Position numbers and translations under genes: made by a program. 64,000 nucleotides of DNA from Bifidobacterium primatium (GTDB lineage Bacteria; Actinomycetota; Actinomycetes; Actinomycetales; Bifidobacteriaceae): NCBI RefSeq assembly GCF_002802875.1, contig NZ_PEBI01000001.1, positions 769,830 to 833,829 of the forward strand, read 5' to 3'. Numbering within the stretch: the first letter of the stretch is position 1; every line of letters begins with the position of its first letter. This document shows positions 1-8,414 of the stretch, piece by piece. The notes under the pieces are model-generated. The model was given only the letters and a program-made list of their open reading frames with translations, ran no database searches and was not told the origin of the DNA.

Positions 1-2412
1 CAGACGGGGTCCATTCCTCCCGTGCAGGATGCGCCAGCGATGGTGACGGCTGCCGGTGCGGTTCCGTCGGCTCCGACGCCGGTCCCGGCGCCAACGGCCG
101 CGACTCCGGCGGTGGCCGCTTCCGCGGGCACCCCTGCGGCTGCACCCGCAACGCCTGCAATACCCGCAATGCCCGCATCCACTCCAGCTCCGGCGGCCCT
201 TGAGGAAACGGCCGCTTTCGACCCGCTCGCGGAATTCGACGAGCCGGATTCGCCGACACCGTCAACAACGGCCACCTCTGCCGTCGCTCCGGCGACGCCA
301 GTGGCACCCACGTCGACGGTTCCCGCCCCGCCGGCAACATCACCGGCGCCGCTTGAAGAGACCGCGGCGTTTGACCCTCTCGCGGAATTCAACGAGCCGG
401 ATTCCTCCACGAAACCCGTTTCCGACGGCGCTTCCTCCGATGGCATCCCCTCCGATAAGCCGGTCGATGCGGCTGCGCAGCTGATTCCGCCGTTGACCAT
501 GTTCGGCGTCTCGCATACGGAATCGACGCCGCAGACGGCGACTACCGCACCGGCCGCTACTGCACCGGCTGTGCCCACGCCGCCTGCATCCACGCCGGAT
601 GACGGTGCGACGCAGGCGATGCCGACCATCGCCGTTCCACGACCGTCAACGGGCTCTGCGCCTGCGGCGAGAACCTCGTCATCGGCGCCGACGCCGGTCG
701 GCACACAATCGATGGCGACGACTCCCCTGCCGCAGACGACCAATGACACCGCCAAGACCACGGCCATTCCCAATGGCGGCAACGGCATTGCATCCGGCAG
801 CCTGAACGACGACGGCCTGGGCCCGCTGATGATGGACCCCTCGGTCGGCAGCGCGTCACTGGCCGCATTGGCGTCGCCTACGGAAGCCGCCGGTACGCCG
901 ACCGCCGCACCGACCCCTCACACGGCCTCTTATGCGCGGAACGACGCGGCATCGCACACCGAACCGGCCTCGCAGGCGCAGATCCCCGCACCGAACACCG
1001 ATCCGGCAGTACGGACCTCGGTGCCGACACAGGCAGAGGTACAGACACCGGCATCGGCATCGGATGACCAGGCCACGGCCGTAATCAAGCCGATTGGAGC
1101 CTCGCATACGGCGGCCCCCTTGCCGAAGCGATTGACAGGAACCGGCCTCGCTGGCATCAACAAGGGTTCCAAGACCGACGAACCGCAGGAATCCAAGGGA
1201 CTGAAGGCTCTCAAGGACCTTTGGGGTTCCAAGGGCGTAACGAGCCCGAACGACACGCAAAATCCGTCGGAACCGTCGAGCGCAAAGGAACCGTCGAGCG
1301 CAAAGGAACCGTCAGGCGCGCAGGAACCGCCGAGTTCGAAAACGCCGCGAGCACCGAAGGCCCCGATGAAGCCGAAGCAGCCGCTTGACGCCAAGCGCCG
1401 TCGTATCATCATGATCGCCGTGATCTGCGTACTCGCGCTGGTGCTGGGTGGCGGCGGCTACGCGCTATGGGCGCGGCATCAGCATGCGACCGCGCTGGCC
1501 GACTGCACCGCCGCACAGGCGAATCTCACCGACGCCAAGAAGGCGCTGGACGCCACGCTCGAGAACGTCAAGTCGACGGCCGGCATCGACAAGTCGAAGC
1601 TCGCCGACGCCTCGACGCTGACCGATCTGAAGGGTCTTATCGACGAGGGCGCGGCCCAGAAGACACCGACCGATCCGTGCGCCTCGAATCTTTCGACCAG
1701 GCAGCTGACCGACAACACCACGACGGTTTCGGCCAAGGCCAAGGCGTTCTCGACGCTGAACGTGCAGCTGAACAAGGCCTCCAAGGCGGTGCAGGCCAGT
1801 CAGGAGAAGAAGCTGCTGGACGATGCGCGCGCCTCGCTGGTCGACACGTATGCGAAGGCGGAGAAGCTCATCGACGACGCGACCGGCAAGGTGGCGGACG
1901 TCTCCACGCTCACCGCACTCAAGCAGGCCGCCACCGCCGCGAAGAAGATCGTGGCCGGCGGCGAAGGCGAGAAGGCCGACGTCGACGAGATCAACACGCA
2001 GATCAAGGCGCTGCAGACCGCGATGACCAAGGTGAACGAGTCGGTGAAGGCCAAGCAGGCCGCCGACGCGAAGAAGAAGGCCGACAAGACGCATTGCGCG
2101 GCCGTCGCCGGCAACTACAGCGGATTCAAGGTGAGCATGTCGCTTACCGTGAAGGCCGACTGCAGCGTGACGTGGAAGCCGAGCAAGGGCAATTCGACCG
2201 ACGCCACCTACGTGGCCGAATCGTACAAGGGCAGCGACGGCTCGTACACGTGGAAGCTCTCGAACGGCAAGACCGTGACGCTCTACCCGGCCGGCAAGAG
2301 CTCGCCCATCATCACCAAGGCGTACTCGGGCGACAAGAGCAAGGCCGACGAACTGAAGAAGCTCACCGCCAAGACCACGATCGAAACCGACGGCAAGGCG
2401 TACACGAAGTAG
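1..2412 (+). CDS. Partial Ala/Pro-rich single-pass membrane protein with C-terminal extracellular domain
   Basis: The reading frame is open to base 1, so the N-terminus lies outside the window; the GTG at 22 is not necessarily the start. Residues counted from 22: a long Ala/Pro/Thr-rich disordered region (about 1-455) with a duplicated segment built on LEETAAFDPLAEF (near 59 and 109), a single membrane helix after KRR at about 460-485, and an extracellular part with Ala/Lys-rich helices (490-690). The C-terminal domain ends in YTWKLSNGKTVTLYPAGKSS. The same C-terminal domain and topology occur in the protein at 12956-14392, which begins with a zinc ribbon, so a zinc ribbon is expected upstream here too. 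Function unknown; a surface or sensing role is only a guess. Membership of one family with 12956-14392 is clear from sequence. Confidence 0.8.
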   Translation, partial: QTGSIPPVQDAPAMVTAAGAVPSAPTPVPAPTAATPAVAASAGTPAAAPATPAIPAMPASTPAPAALEETAAFDPLAEFDEPDSPTPSTTATSAVAPATPVAPTSTVPAPPATSPAPLEETAAFDPLAEFNEPDSSTKPVSDGASSDGIPSDKPVDAAAQLIPPLTMFGVSHTESTPQTATTAPAATAPAVPTPPASTPDDGATQAMPTIAVPRPSTGSAPAARTSSSAPTPVGTQSMATTPLPQTTNDTAKTTAIPNGGNGIASGSLNDDGLGPLMMDPSVGSASLAALASPTEAAGTPTAAPTPHTASYARNDAASHTEPASQAQIPAPNTDPAVRTSVPTQAEVQTPASASDDQATAVIKPIGASHTAAPLPKRLTGTGLAGINKGSKTDEPQESKGLKALKDLWGSKGVTSPNDTQNPSEPSSAKEPSSAKEPSGAQEPPSSKTPRAPKAPMKPKQPLDAKRRRIIMIAVICVLALVLGGGGYALWARHQHATALADCTAAQANLTDAKKALDATLENVKSTAGIDKSKLADASTLTDLKGLIDEGAAQKTPTDPCASNLSTRQLTDNTTTVSAKAKAFSTLNVQLNKASKAVQASQEKKLLDDARASLVDTYAKAEKLIDDATGKVADVSTLTALKQAATAAKKIVAGGEGEKADVDEINTQIKALQTAMTKVNESVKAKQAADAKKKADKTHCAAVAGNYSGFKVSMSLTVKADCSVTWKPSKGNSTDATYVAESYKGSDGSYTWKLSNGKTVTLYPAGKSSPIITKAYSGDKSKADELKKLTAKTTIETDGKAYTK

Positions 2413-2440
2413 GGGCGGGCGGCAAGCAGCAGAGTTCTGT

Positions 2441-2498
2441 CATTTGCTAAATCACGATTTACTAAATTATGATTTACTAAATCGTGATTTAGCAAATG
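2441..2498. promoter_or_regulatory. Perfect 21-bp inverted repeat at island border
   Basis: Arms 2441-2461 and 2478-2498 are exact reverse complements with a 16-base AT-rich loop that repeats the GATTTACTAAAT motif. It lies between the stop of the upstream gene (2412) and the HNH gene start (2540). There is no T tract, so an operator or border element is at least as likely as a terminator. Part of the arm, CGTGATTTAGC (2483-2493), recurs at 3383-3393 upstream of the methyltransferase gene. Confidence 0.7.
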
Positions 2499-2539
2499 GG
2501 TGTGGATTACAAAATCAATCACAGTAGTATCCTGGCGAT

Positions 2540-3313
2540 ATGAGTCGGGCACGTCGCAATTGGTCATATGAAGAAACCCTCATGGCGTTCGTGCTGTACA
2601 TACGGCTCAAGCCCAGCGAGATGGACGATACCGGTCGTGATGTGCAGCAGCTCGCCAAATCCCTGCACCGCACGCCGAACGCCGTGACGCTGAAAATCAT
2701 GAACATCGCGGCGAATGATGCGAACCGCGTCGCAACCGGCCGCAAAGGCATGTCCCATGGCAGCAAGCTCGATCGGTCCATTTGGGAGGACTATGCCGAG
2801 CGAGGCAGCAGCCTCGTGGAGGAAGGCCTTCTGCTGCTCACCAATACGGTTCAGCAGCAATATGTGAATCCGGAGTTCTTCAAGCTGGCATCGTCATTCA
2901 AAATGGGAGGCGAACGGGCGGTCGAGGCCCAGCGGCGCATCAATCAGGACTACTTCCGCAAGATTCTGATAGAAAACTATCAGGGACGCTGCTGCCTTAC
3001 CGGAATCGGCATCAATCAACTGCTCATCGCCAGTCATATCAAACCATGGGCGGACTCGACCGACCTTGAAAAGACCGCCGCCGCCAATGGATTGCTGCTC
3101 AACGCATTCCACGACAAGGCATTTGACAATGGCCTGATGACCATCGACGACGATTACCGAATGCGCGTCTCGCCGGCCGTCCGTCATTCCGAGGTCAACG
3201 ATACCTGGCTGTGGGCCTACGACAAGCAGGAAATCGAGCTGCCGCAGGTCAATCCGCCGTCGCATGAATTCATTGAGTATCACAACAAGCATGTGTTCAA
3301 AACAGCGGCGTAG
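2540..3313 (+). CDS. HNH endonuclease (putative restriction nuclease)
   Basis: 257 aa, ATG start. The C-terminal half carries an HNH_2-type nuclease fold: CCLTG near 151-155, ASHIKPW with His166, then NGLLLNAFHDKAFDNG with Asn183 and His191. The N-terminal 80 residues (WSYEETLMAFVLY, then RTPNAVTLKIMN) form the helical region commonly seen in this family, presumably for DNA binding. It precedes a C5 methyltransferase gene by about 100 bp on the same strand, so it may be an accessory nuclease of that system or an independent methyl-dependent or restriction nuclease. Target site unknown. The inverted repeat just upstream may control it. Confidence 0.82.
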   Translation: MSRARRNWSYEETLMAFVLYIRLKPSEMDDTGRDVQQLAKSLHRTPNAVTLKIMNIAANDANRVATGRKGMSHGSKLDRSIWEDYAERGSSLVEEGLLLLTNTVQQQYVNPEFFKLASSFKMGGERAVEAQRRINQDYFRKILIENYQGRCCLTGIGINQLLIASHIKPWADSTDLEKTAAANGLLLNAFHDKAFDNGLMTIDDDYRMRVSPAVRHSEVNDTWLWAYDKQEIELPQVNPPSHEFIEYHNKHVFKTAA

Positions 3314-3382
3314 TCGAAAAATCACCGCCTGCATCCCTACAGATGTCAATAAAGATCGTCCCGACTCTAGATCAGTATCGAA

Positions 3383-3393
3383 CGTGATTTAGC
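3383..3393 (+). promoter_or_regulatory. CGTGATTTAGC motif shared with the 2441-2498 palindrome
   Basis: An exact 11-base copy of part of the right arm of the upstream palindrome, placed 24 bases before the methyltransferase start at 3417. It could be a half-operator letting one factor control both the HNH and methyltransferase genes, or a remnant direct repeat flanking the HNH gene. It is short, so chance is not excluded. Confidence 0.35.
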
Positions 3394-3416
3394 TGTTTGC
3401 CCTGACTGGAGTTAGC

Positions 3417-4724
3417 GTGACCGATACCATCACCATCGCCGAAATGTTCGCTGGAGTGGGCGGATTTCGATTGGGATTGGAAGGCTACGACGACCCACGG
3501 CATCCTGAATTCCATTGCGCTGCCGCAGGACCATTTAAAACGGTATGGGCGAACCAATGGGAGCCGCAAGGCAGCCCAGCTCGTCAATTTGCGTGGCGTT
3601 GCTACGAACAGCGTTTCGGCGAAGGAAGCTGCATCAACGAGGACATCACCAAGGTACTCGACGCTTATGAGTACGGTGACGTCGATATCCCTGATATCGA
3701 TATGGTCGTCGGCGGGTTTCCCTGCCAAGACTATTCTGTCGCCAAGCCGCTTTCTTTGGCAGGTGGCATCGAAGGCAAAAAAGGCGTGCTTTGGTGGCAG
3801 ATTCGCCGTCTTCTTGATATGAAGAAGCCGAAGTATCTGCTTTTGGAGAATGTCGATCGACTGTTGAAATCTCCCGCTTCGCAGCGCGGTCGCGATTTTG
3901 CCATCATCCTTTCATGCCTTGCAGCGCTGGGATACTCTGTGGAATGGAGAGTGATCAACGCCGCTGACTACGGCATGCCTCAACGACGGCGCCGCGTGTA
4001 TCTGTATGGGGTGCGCACAGACCAGGCATGGGATTTTGAGAAGCGACTGTTCGAAAGCGGAGTAATGGCCAGAGCGTTCCCCGTCAAGCAGATGGCTGAC
4101 CCAAATAACTCTCGACTCGATATTCGTATAGGGGGGGGGCTTACTTCCGTAAGCCTTGATCCTTACGAGGTCAGTAATGAGTTCGGCAAGAAGGCGAAGA
4201 CTTCATTCTTCCAGAATGCCGGAGTGATGCAGCATGGCGAAGTCTACACGCGCAAGGTAGAACCTACTTTTCATGGTGTTCATGCCACACTCGCCGATAT
4301 TCGAGTACCAGATTCTGAAGTGCCGGAGCAGTACTTCATTGATTCCGAAAAACTACCCCAGTGGCAGTACCTCAAGGGAGCCAAACGCGAAGAACGCACA
4401 TCAGCCAACGGATACGCCTATACCTATTCCGAAGGTGCCATGGCATTCCCCGACGCACTGGACAAACCGGCACGCACAATTCTCACCGGCGAAGGCGGAG
4501 CCGGTGCCAGCCGCACAAAACATGTCATCAAAGCAGAGGATGGTCGTTTGCGCCGTCTGGTGCCCGACGAGCTTGATCAGATTCAGATGTTCCCCAAAGG
4601 GTGGACTAACACCGGCATGACTGACGGCCATCGAGCTTTCTGCATGGGCAACGCACTCGTTGTAGGCATCCCCCACGCCATTGGCAAGGTCATAGCCGAA
4701 GACCGCGCAGCCGGGCGGGAGTGA
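3417..4724 (+). CDS. DNA (cytosine-5) methyltransferase of a Sau3AI-like type II system
   Basis: 435 aa, GTG start. It transfers a methyl group from S-adenosylmethionine to C5 of cytosine. Motif I is FAGVGGFRLGL near the N-terminus, motif IV is GGFPCQDYS with the catalytic Cys103, motif VI is LLLENVDRLLK, motif VIII is QRRRRVY, and motif X is GNALVVGIPHAIG near the C-terminus; the recognition domain lies at about 230-390. It ends in a GTGA overlap with the downstream Sau3AI/MutH-like endonuclease, so the likely target is GATC methylated on C (inferred from the partner). Odd: a run of nine G (4131-4139) encodes Gly-Gly-Gly at about residue 239, just before the recognition region, and any one-base slip creates a stop within about ten codons. 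Confidence 0.93.
   Translation: MTDTITIAEMFAGVGGFRLGLEGYDDPRHPEFHCAAAGPFKTVWANQWEPQGSPARQFAWRCYEQRFGEGSCINEDITKVLDAYEYGDVDIPDIDMVVGGFPCQDYSVAKPLSLAGGIEGKKGVLWWQIRRLLDMKKPKYLLLENVDRLLKSPASQRGRDFAIILSCLAALGYSVEWRVINAADYGMPQRRRRVYLYGVRTDQAWDFEKRLFESGVMARAFPVKQMADPNNSRLDIRIGGGLTSVSLDPYEVSNEFGKKAKTSFFQNAGVMQHGEVYTRKVEPTFHGVHATLADIRVPDSEVPEQYFIDSEKLPQWQYLKGAKREERTSANGYAYTYSEGAMAFPDALDKPARTILTGEGGAGASRTKHVIKAEDGRLRRLVPDELDQIQMFPKGWTNTGMTDGHRAFCMGNALVVGIPHAIGKVIAEDRAAGRE
4131..4139 (+). repeat. Nine-G homopolymer inside methyltransferase gene
   Basis: The tract is read as GGG GGG GGG. With eight G the frame runs into TAA seven codons after the preceding ATA; with ten G it runs into TGA ten codons after it. 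A contingency tract of this kind could switch the methyltransferase on and off. Nearby Gly codons are mostly not GGG. Confidence 0.75.
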
Positions 4725-4726
4725 CA

Positions 4727-6208
4727 ATGGCAGCTCAGAGAAAACGCCGAACCAGCGGCAGTCATAAATTCACTAGAAACGAGCTGGAGCAAATACTCGC
4801 TGACTGTATCGACAAGACGCTTGGCGAAGTAGACAAAAACCATGTCTTTGCAGGGAAAGCTGGAAACCGGGGTATAGCTGGGGCAGTGATTGAACAATCG
4901 GTGCTTGGTTATCCCGCAGACAGTTTCCAACGACCAGATTTAACTGTGGACGGGGTGGACACGGAACTAAAGACAACAGGAATCATACCTGCGAAAAAGA
5001 ACACAGCATATGAATACGACGCGAAGGAACCGGTTACCGTAACCGCTGTTTCCCCTGAAAGAATTGTCTCGGAATCCTTTGCAGACTCGGCTTTCTGGCA
5101 CAAAGTCGCCAATATTTTATTTGTGTATTATCTGTATGCTTTTAAAGTTCAAAGCACAGCAGAATACGCTAACTTCCCAATTAAAGGCTTTGAATTTAAC
5201 CAATTCAGCGCCGAAGACATAAGAGCCCTAGAAACAGATTGGACTGCCGTACGAGACTTCATTCAAGATATCAATGACTCATTTTCTGATCCGACTGCCG
5301 AATATCCACGAATTTCATCCGAGCTCAACCATCAGCTGGCCTGTCTCGACACTGCACCTAAATGGCCAAAGCGACCACGTTTCCGTCTAAAGAGAGCCTT
5401 CGTTTCCACGATTGTTCAAGAGTACTTCGGAGAGAAATTTGAACGTCTCCCCGAAAGTTATGACGGATACTCCGCAATAGACAGACGCTGTCATCAGCTT
5501 AATGCGCGCTATTCAGGCAAGACCCTGAACGAGCTCATAGATACCTTCGATATTCCTGTTACCAACCGTCAAAAGGTCAACAAAGGCATCGCGGAACAAC
5601 TTGTCGTTCGAATGTTTGATGGCACGGCAAAAACAATGAACAAGGTAGAGGTATTCAGCAAATTTGGAATTACCGCCAAAAGCGTTGTATTCACGGAAAA
5701 AGGACTAAAAACAGAGGACACCAAACTCTTTCCCTTGGATTTCGATGAACTATGCAATCCTCAAATTGAATTCGAAGACTCAACGTTCCGTAGCAACTTC
5801 GCCTCCCAGCAGATTCTTTTTGCCGAATTTACCGAGCCTTCCAACGCCAATTATTTTGTTGAAAACATTTTCGTAGGCTTCAAACGTTTTTGGTTTACCG
5901 AAGAATTCATTGATGACCATGTTCAAAACACTTGGAACCGCATTCGCAATCTCATCTTTAACCACGAACTGAAGGATGTCATCAGCTACAATCGCCAAGG
6001 ACTTCCAATTATCAACAAGAAAACCAAGACAATTCGAAGTGCACCGAATTTTCCTAAATCAAGCAATAGCTTGATCTTTGTTCGCGGCACAGGAACAGAC
6101 TCTACAGTAAAACCAATCACGATTAATGACGTGCACATGTACAGGCAGAACCTTTGGATTAAGGGCACCTACCTCGCAAAACAACTGGCATCCATCAAAT
6201 GCCTTTGA
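4727..6208 (+). CDS. Sau3AI/MutH-family type II restriction endonuclease
   Basis: About 493 aa. ATG 4727 is preceded by GGGAG at good spacing; the GTG at 4721, overlapping the methyltransferase stop, is the alternative. The N-terminal domain shows the MutH/Sau3AI signature: GNRGIAGAVIEQ around residue 50, then PDLTVDGVDTELKTTG with Asp73, Glu82 and Lys84 (numbered from 4721) as the metal-binding D...ExK core. The length fits Sau3AI, which has two MutH-like halves; the second half here (about 260-480) lacks an obvious second catalytic triad, as in Sau3AI. It would cut unmethylated GATC, an inference from the family. Translation is probably coupled to the methyltransferase. The gene is AT-richer than most of the window. 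Confidence 0.85.
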   Translation: MAAQRKRRTSGSHKFTRNELEQILADCIDKTLGEVDKNHVFAGKAGNRGIAGAVIEQSVLGYPADSFQRPDLTVDGVDTELKTTGIIPAKKNTAYEYDAKEPVTVTAVSPERIVSESFADSAFWHKVANILFVYYLYAFKVQSTAEYANFPIKGFEFNQFSAEDIRALETDWTAVRDFIQDINDSFSDPTAEYPRISSELNHQLACLDTAPKWPKRPRFRLKRAFVSTIVQEYFGEKFERLPESYDGYSAIDRRCHQLNARYSGKTLNELIDTFDIPVTNRQKVNKGIAEQLVVRMFDGTAKTMNKVEVFSKFGITAKSVVFTEKGLKTEDTKLFPLDFDELCNPQIEFEDSTFRSNFASQQILFAEFTEPSNANYFVENIFVGFKRFWFTEEFIDDHVQNTWNRIRNLIFNHELKDVISYNRQGLPIINKKTKTIRSAPNFPKSSNSLIFVRGTGTDSTVKPITINDVHMYRQNLWIKGTYLAKQLASIKCL

Positions 6209-6302
6209 AAAACCACCTCTCCCCCAGCACAATCAGGCCACTTCACCCCGACGACGGGACACCAAGGTCTCCAAATCTCACTGCACAAACTGACGAAGAC
6301 TC

Positions 6303-6338
6303 AAAAAGGTGTCGGCAGGCTCATTGCTTGCCGACACC
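6303..6338 (-). terminator. Rho-independent terminator between convergent genes
   Basis: GGTGTCGGCA (6308-6317) pairs with TGCCGACACC (6329-6338) across an 11-base loop; five A before it on the plus strand give a T tract on the minus strand. It ends the minus-strand DUF262 unit and may also stop read-through from the endonuclease gene. Confidence 0.8.
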
Positions 6339-6368
6339 ATCTGAAATGCTGCAGCGAGACTCTTTGGT

Positions 6369-7565
6369 TTATTCCTCAGAACGTGACTCAGCCCAAGTTT
6401 CCTGTCTCCAACCGTTTAACGACCCATCATGCTCAAGCCAATAATTAATCATATTGCTTCGGAAACAAATCGCTGTTCCATCGTTGGTCGATTGCACATA
6501 CTTGTTATATGTGACAAAAGCTCGATAGAGGTCTTCTTCTGCTCCAGAAAGACTTGCTTCGTCAGTATCTCGGAATCGTGATTTCCGCTCTGATTCGAAC
6601 TTGCTGAGTAACCTACGAATATTTCCGTGCCTGTTACCCCACAAATCGTTTCTTATTAATGCAGCATAGAAAAAGACCGAAACATTGCCGATGCTGTACA
6701 GCAGAGGATCTTCCTCATTAAAAACACCTGCAAGTAAATCAAGAGTCTCCCGTACCTGCTTATCAATGTTCAAAGCGTCTTCATCGGTTAGCGCGTCTCT
6801 ATCGATTGATGAAGACGACTTATTCTTATTCCGCTCATACAAGGCATCGAGAGTTTTCTTCTTCGTGTCTTTAATCTTCCCGTCTCTCTGCTGCTCACAC
6901 AGAGCGAAGCACTTCACATATATTTCATTATTCTTGTAGCGTGCCTTGTCCCGCAAACACCGACTAATAAACTCGCTCTGAGAATTAGGATCATTCTTCG
7001 AAGCAGCTGCTTTGACAAGTTCCCTGACTTTGCAATTAATAGCGTTACGCTTCTCCTGCGCATTCAGCGGAACACCCTCATTCAACCGTGTAAAGAAATT
7101 ATCAGTGAGCTCCTCCGTTAAGCCGTCTAAAAGAACAATATCAAGCGCATATCTTTTTAACGCATAATACAAATCAGGAAATTGCCGCTCTAATTCTTCG
7201 GCTTTCAACCCTTTGAGATCATCTTCAGACCCATAAACCTGAATATCTTGAGACAGAGGGAAACGATTCTCAAAAAAATCCTGTATAGCTTGCAGTCGTT
7301 GCTTACCATCAACAACCTCATACCGTACATATTGGGACTTCATTCCACCATCGTCTTGCAGAACTTCCTGATCACGATTAATACGACGGAAATAGAATTT
7401 CGGCACATCGAAGCCGTTTATCAAGGAATCGATGAACAATTGCCTCTTCGGCAAATTCCATATTCCGCCTTCTCTCTGATAAGGTGGATTTAAATTCAAA
7501 TATGGCATTAACAAAAGAATCTCGCCGATTGTTGTTTCATCACGCCGGATGTGCTTTAACTGCAT
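6369..7565 (-). CDS. DUF262 (GmrS-like) domain protein
   Basis: 398 aa, ATG start at 7565. The N-terminal DUF262 (ParB-like NTPase) domain is recognised by NPPYQREGGIWNLPKRQLFIDSL-type sequence (first 20 residues of that string matter) and by VVDGKQRLQAI near residue 90. No DUF1524/HNH half is present, unlike the complete GmrSD protein at 10926-12665. It lies 12 bases downstream of the FRG-domain gene on the same strand, so the two form a small operon inserted, in opposite orientation, between the two restriction-modification systems. DUF262 proteins are frequent in phage-defence islands; a defence role is inferred. The gene is clearly AT-rich, which suggests recent transfer. Confidence 0.8.
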   Translation of the reverse strand: MQLKHIRRDETTIGEILLLMPYLNLNPPYQREGGIWNLPKRQLFIDSLINGFDVPKFYFRRINRDQEVLQDDGGMKSQYVRYEVVDGKQRLQAIQDFFENRFPLSQDIQVYGSEDDLKGLKAEELERQFPDLYYALKRYALDIVLLDGLTEELTDNFFTRLNEGVPLNAQEKRNAINCKVRELVKAAASKNDPNSQSEFISRCLRDKARYKNNEIYVKCFALCEQQRDGKIKDTKKKTLDALYERNKNKSSSSIDRDALTDEDALNIDKQVRETLDLLAGVFNEEDPLLYSIGNVSVFFYAALIRNDLWGNRHGNIRRLLSKFESERKSRFRDTDEASLSGAEEDLYRAFVTYNKYVQSTNDGTAICFRSNMINYWLEHDGSLNGWRQETWAESRSEE

Positions 7566-7577
7566 GTGCGCTCCCTA

Positions 7578-8345
7578 TCAATTGTCGGCATATTCAGATT
7601 TAATCTGACTTGCAAGGTGATCTAAATCTGGATAAGTACTTGCCTCATTTACTCCGAAAAAGGTCAGCTCTTGACGTATCAAGTCTTTAGCGCCAGCTTT
7701 TATCAAAATTTTACGGCAGCTACTGTCAAGCTTGTCGATGTCATAATTATCAGAACCGTAATAAGTAAACGCCCCATCCTGGGCCTTAATTCTCGAAAAA
7801 GTTTTTTCCGCAATAACCGCTAACGGATGAGACGTTTCTCGATCACGAATTTTACTGTCATAACTTTTATAGTTCTTGTCTCCTTCGCTCAAGAAAACAG
7901 GATAAGAACCAGTCCCCAGCACCTGCCGGTTTAACCCTTCTGGATCGAGCACAAAAAGAGCAGCATCTTCCGTATCGTGGTTTTTATCGGCAACCGCAAA
8001 GAATAAAGCTTGCAACGGGTTCAGAGTCCAGTCCAATAACCGAGTTGGCAACCCATAATGTTGAGCGAGAATCATCCATTCCAAATCCCCCTCTGGACGC
8101 TGATCAAGGCTAAAACACGCATTCCTGCGGAAAGCCTTCAGCATCGTCTTTTCTTTCCCAACTCCTACTCCCGGGCGCAATATTCCAGGTGCTAATGACC
8201 AACCCCAGTTTCTCTGCCCGCGAAACCACGATCCACTTTCTATCTCCGGCCGCAATTTCGATAAATCCGACAGGGAATGAATCTCCTTATCCGACATATG
8301 CGCTTTCAGCTCCTCTCCAATGACACCGAACTTACTCGCTTCCAA
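7578..8345 (-). CDS. FRG-domain protein
   Basis: Up to 255 aa from a TTG at 8345 with a weak GAG upstream; ATG at 8297 (MSDKEIHSL) is the alternative start. The FRG domain is marked by SWFRGQRNWGWSLAPGILR at about 38-56 and by LAQHYGLPTRLLDWTLNPL near 105-125, the usual hydrophobic and polar signature of the family (named for its conserved F-R-G). The biochemical activity of FRG proteins is not established to my knowledge; they recur next to DUF262 and restriction genes. It is upstream gene of the two-gene unit with the DUF262 protein. AT-rich, island-like composition. Confidence 0.8.
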   Translation of the reverse strand: MEASKFGVIGEELKAHMSDKEIHSLSDLSKLRPEIESGSWFRGQRNWGWSLAPGILRPGVGVGKEKTMLKAFRRNACFSLDQRPEGDLEWMILAQHYGLPTRLLDWTLNPLQALFFAVADKNHDTEDAALFVLDPEGLNRQVLGTGSYPVFLSEGDKNYKSYDSKIRDRETSHPLAVIAEKTFSRIKAQDGAFTYYGSDNYDIDKLDSSCRKILIKAGAKDLIRQELTFFGVNEASTYPDLDHLASQIKSEYADN

Positions 8346-8414
8346 AACAATCTCATATTAATCATTCAACAAACTCTTTAGTAAAATCGTTGTCCAGAAA
8401 GAAAGGACTCATAA

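Noticed and set aside
3417-3470. N-terminal helix-turn-helix of the methyltransferase acting as autoregulator
   Set aside because: Some C5 methyltransferases have such an extension, but this protein begins only about ten residues before motif I.
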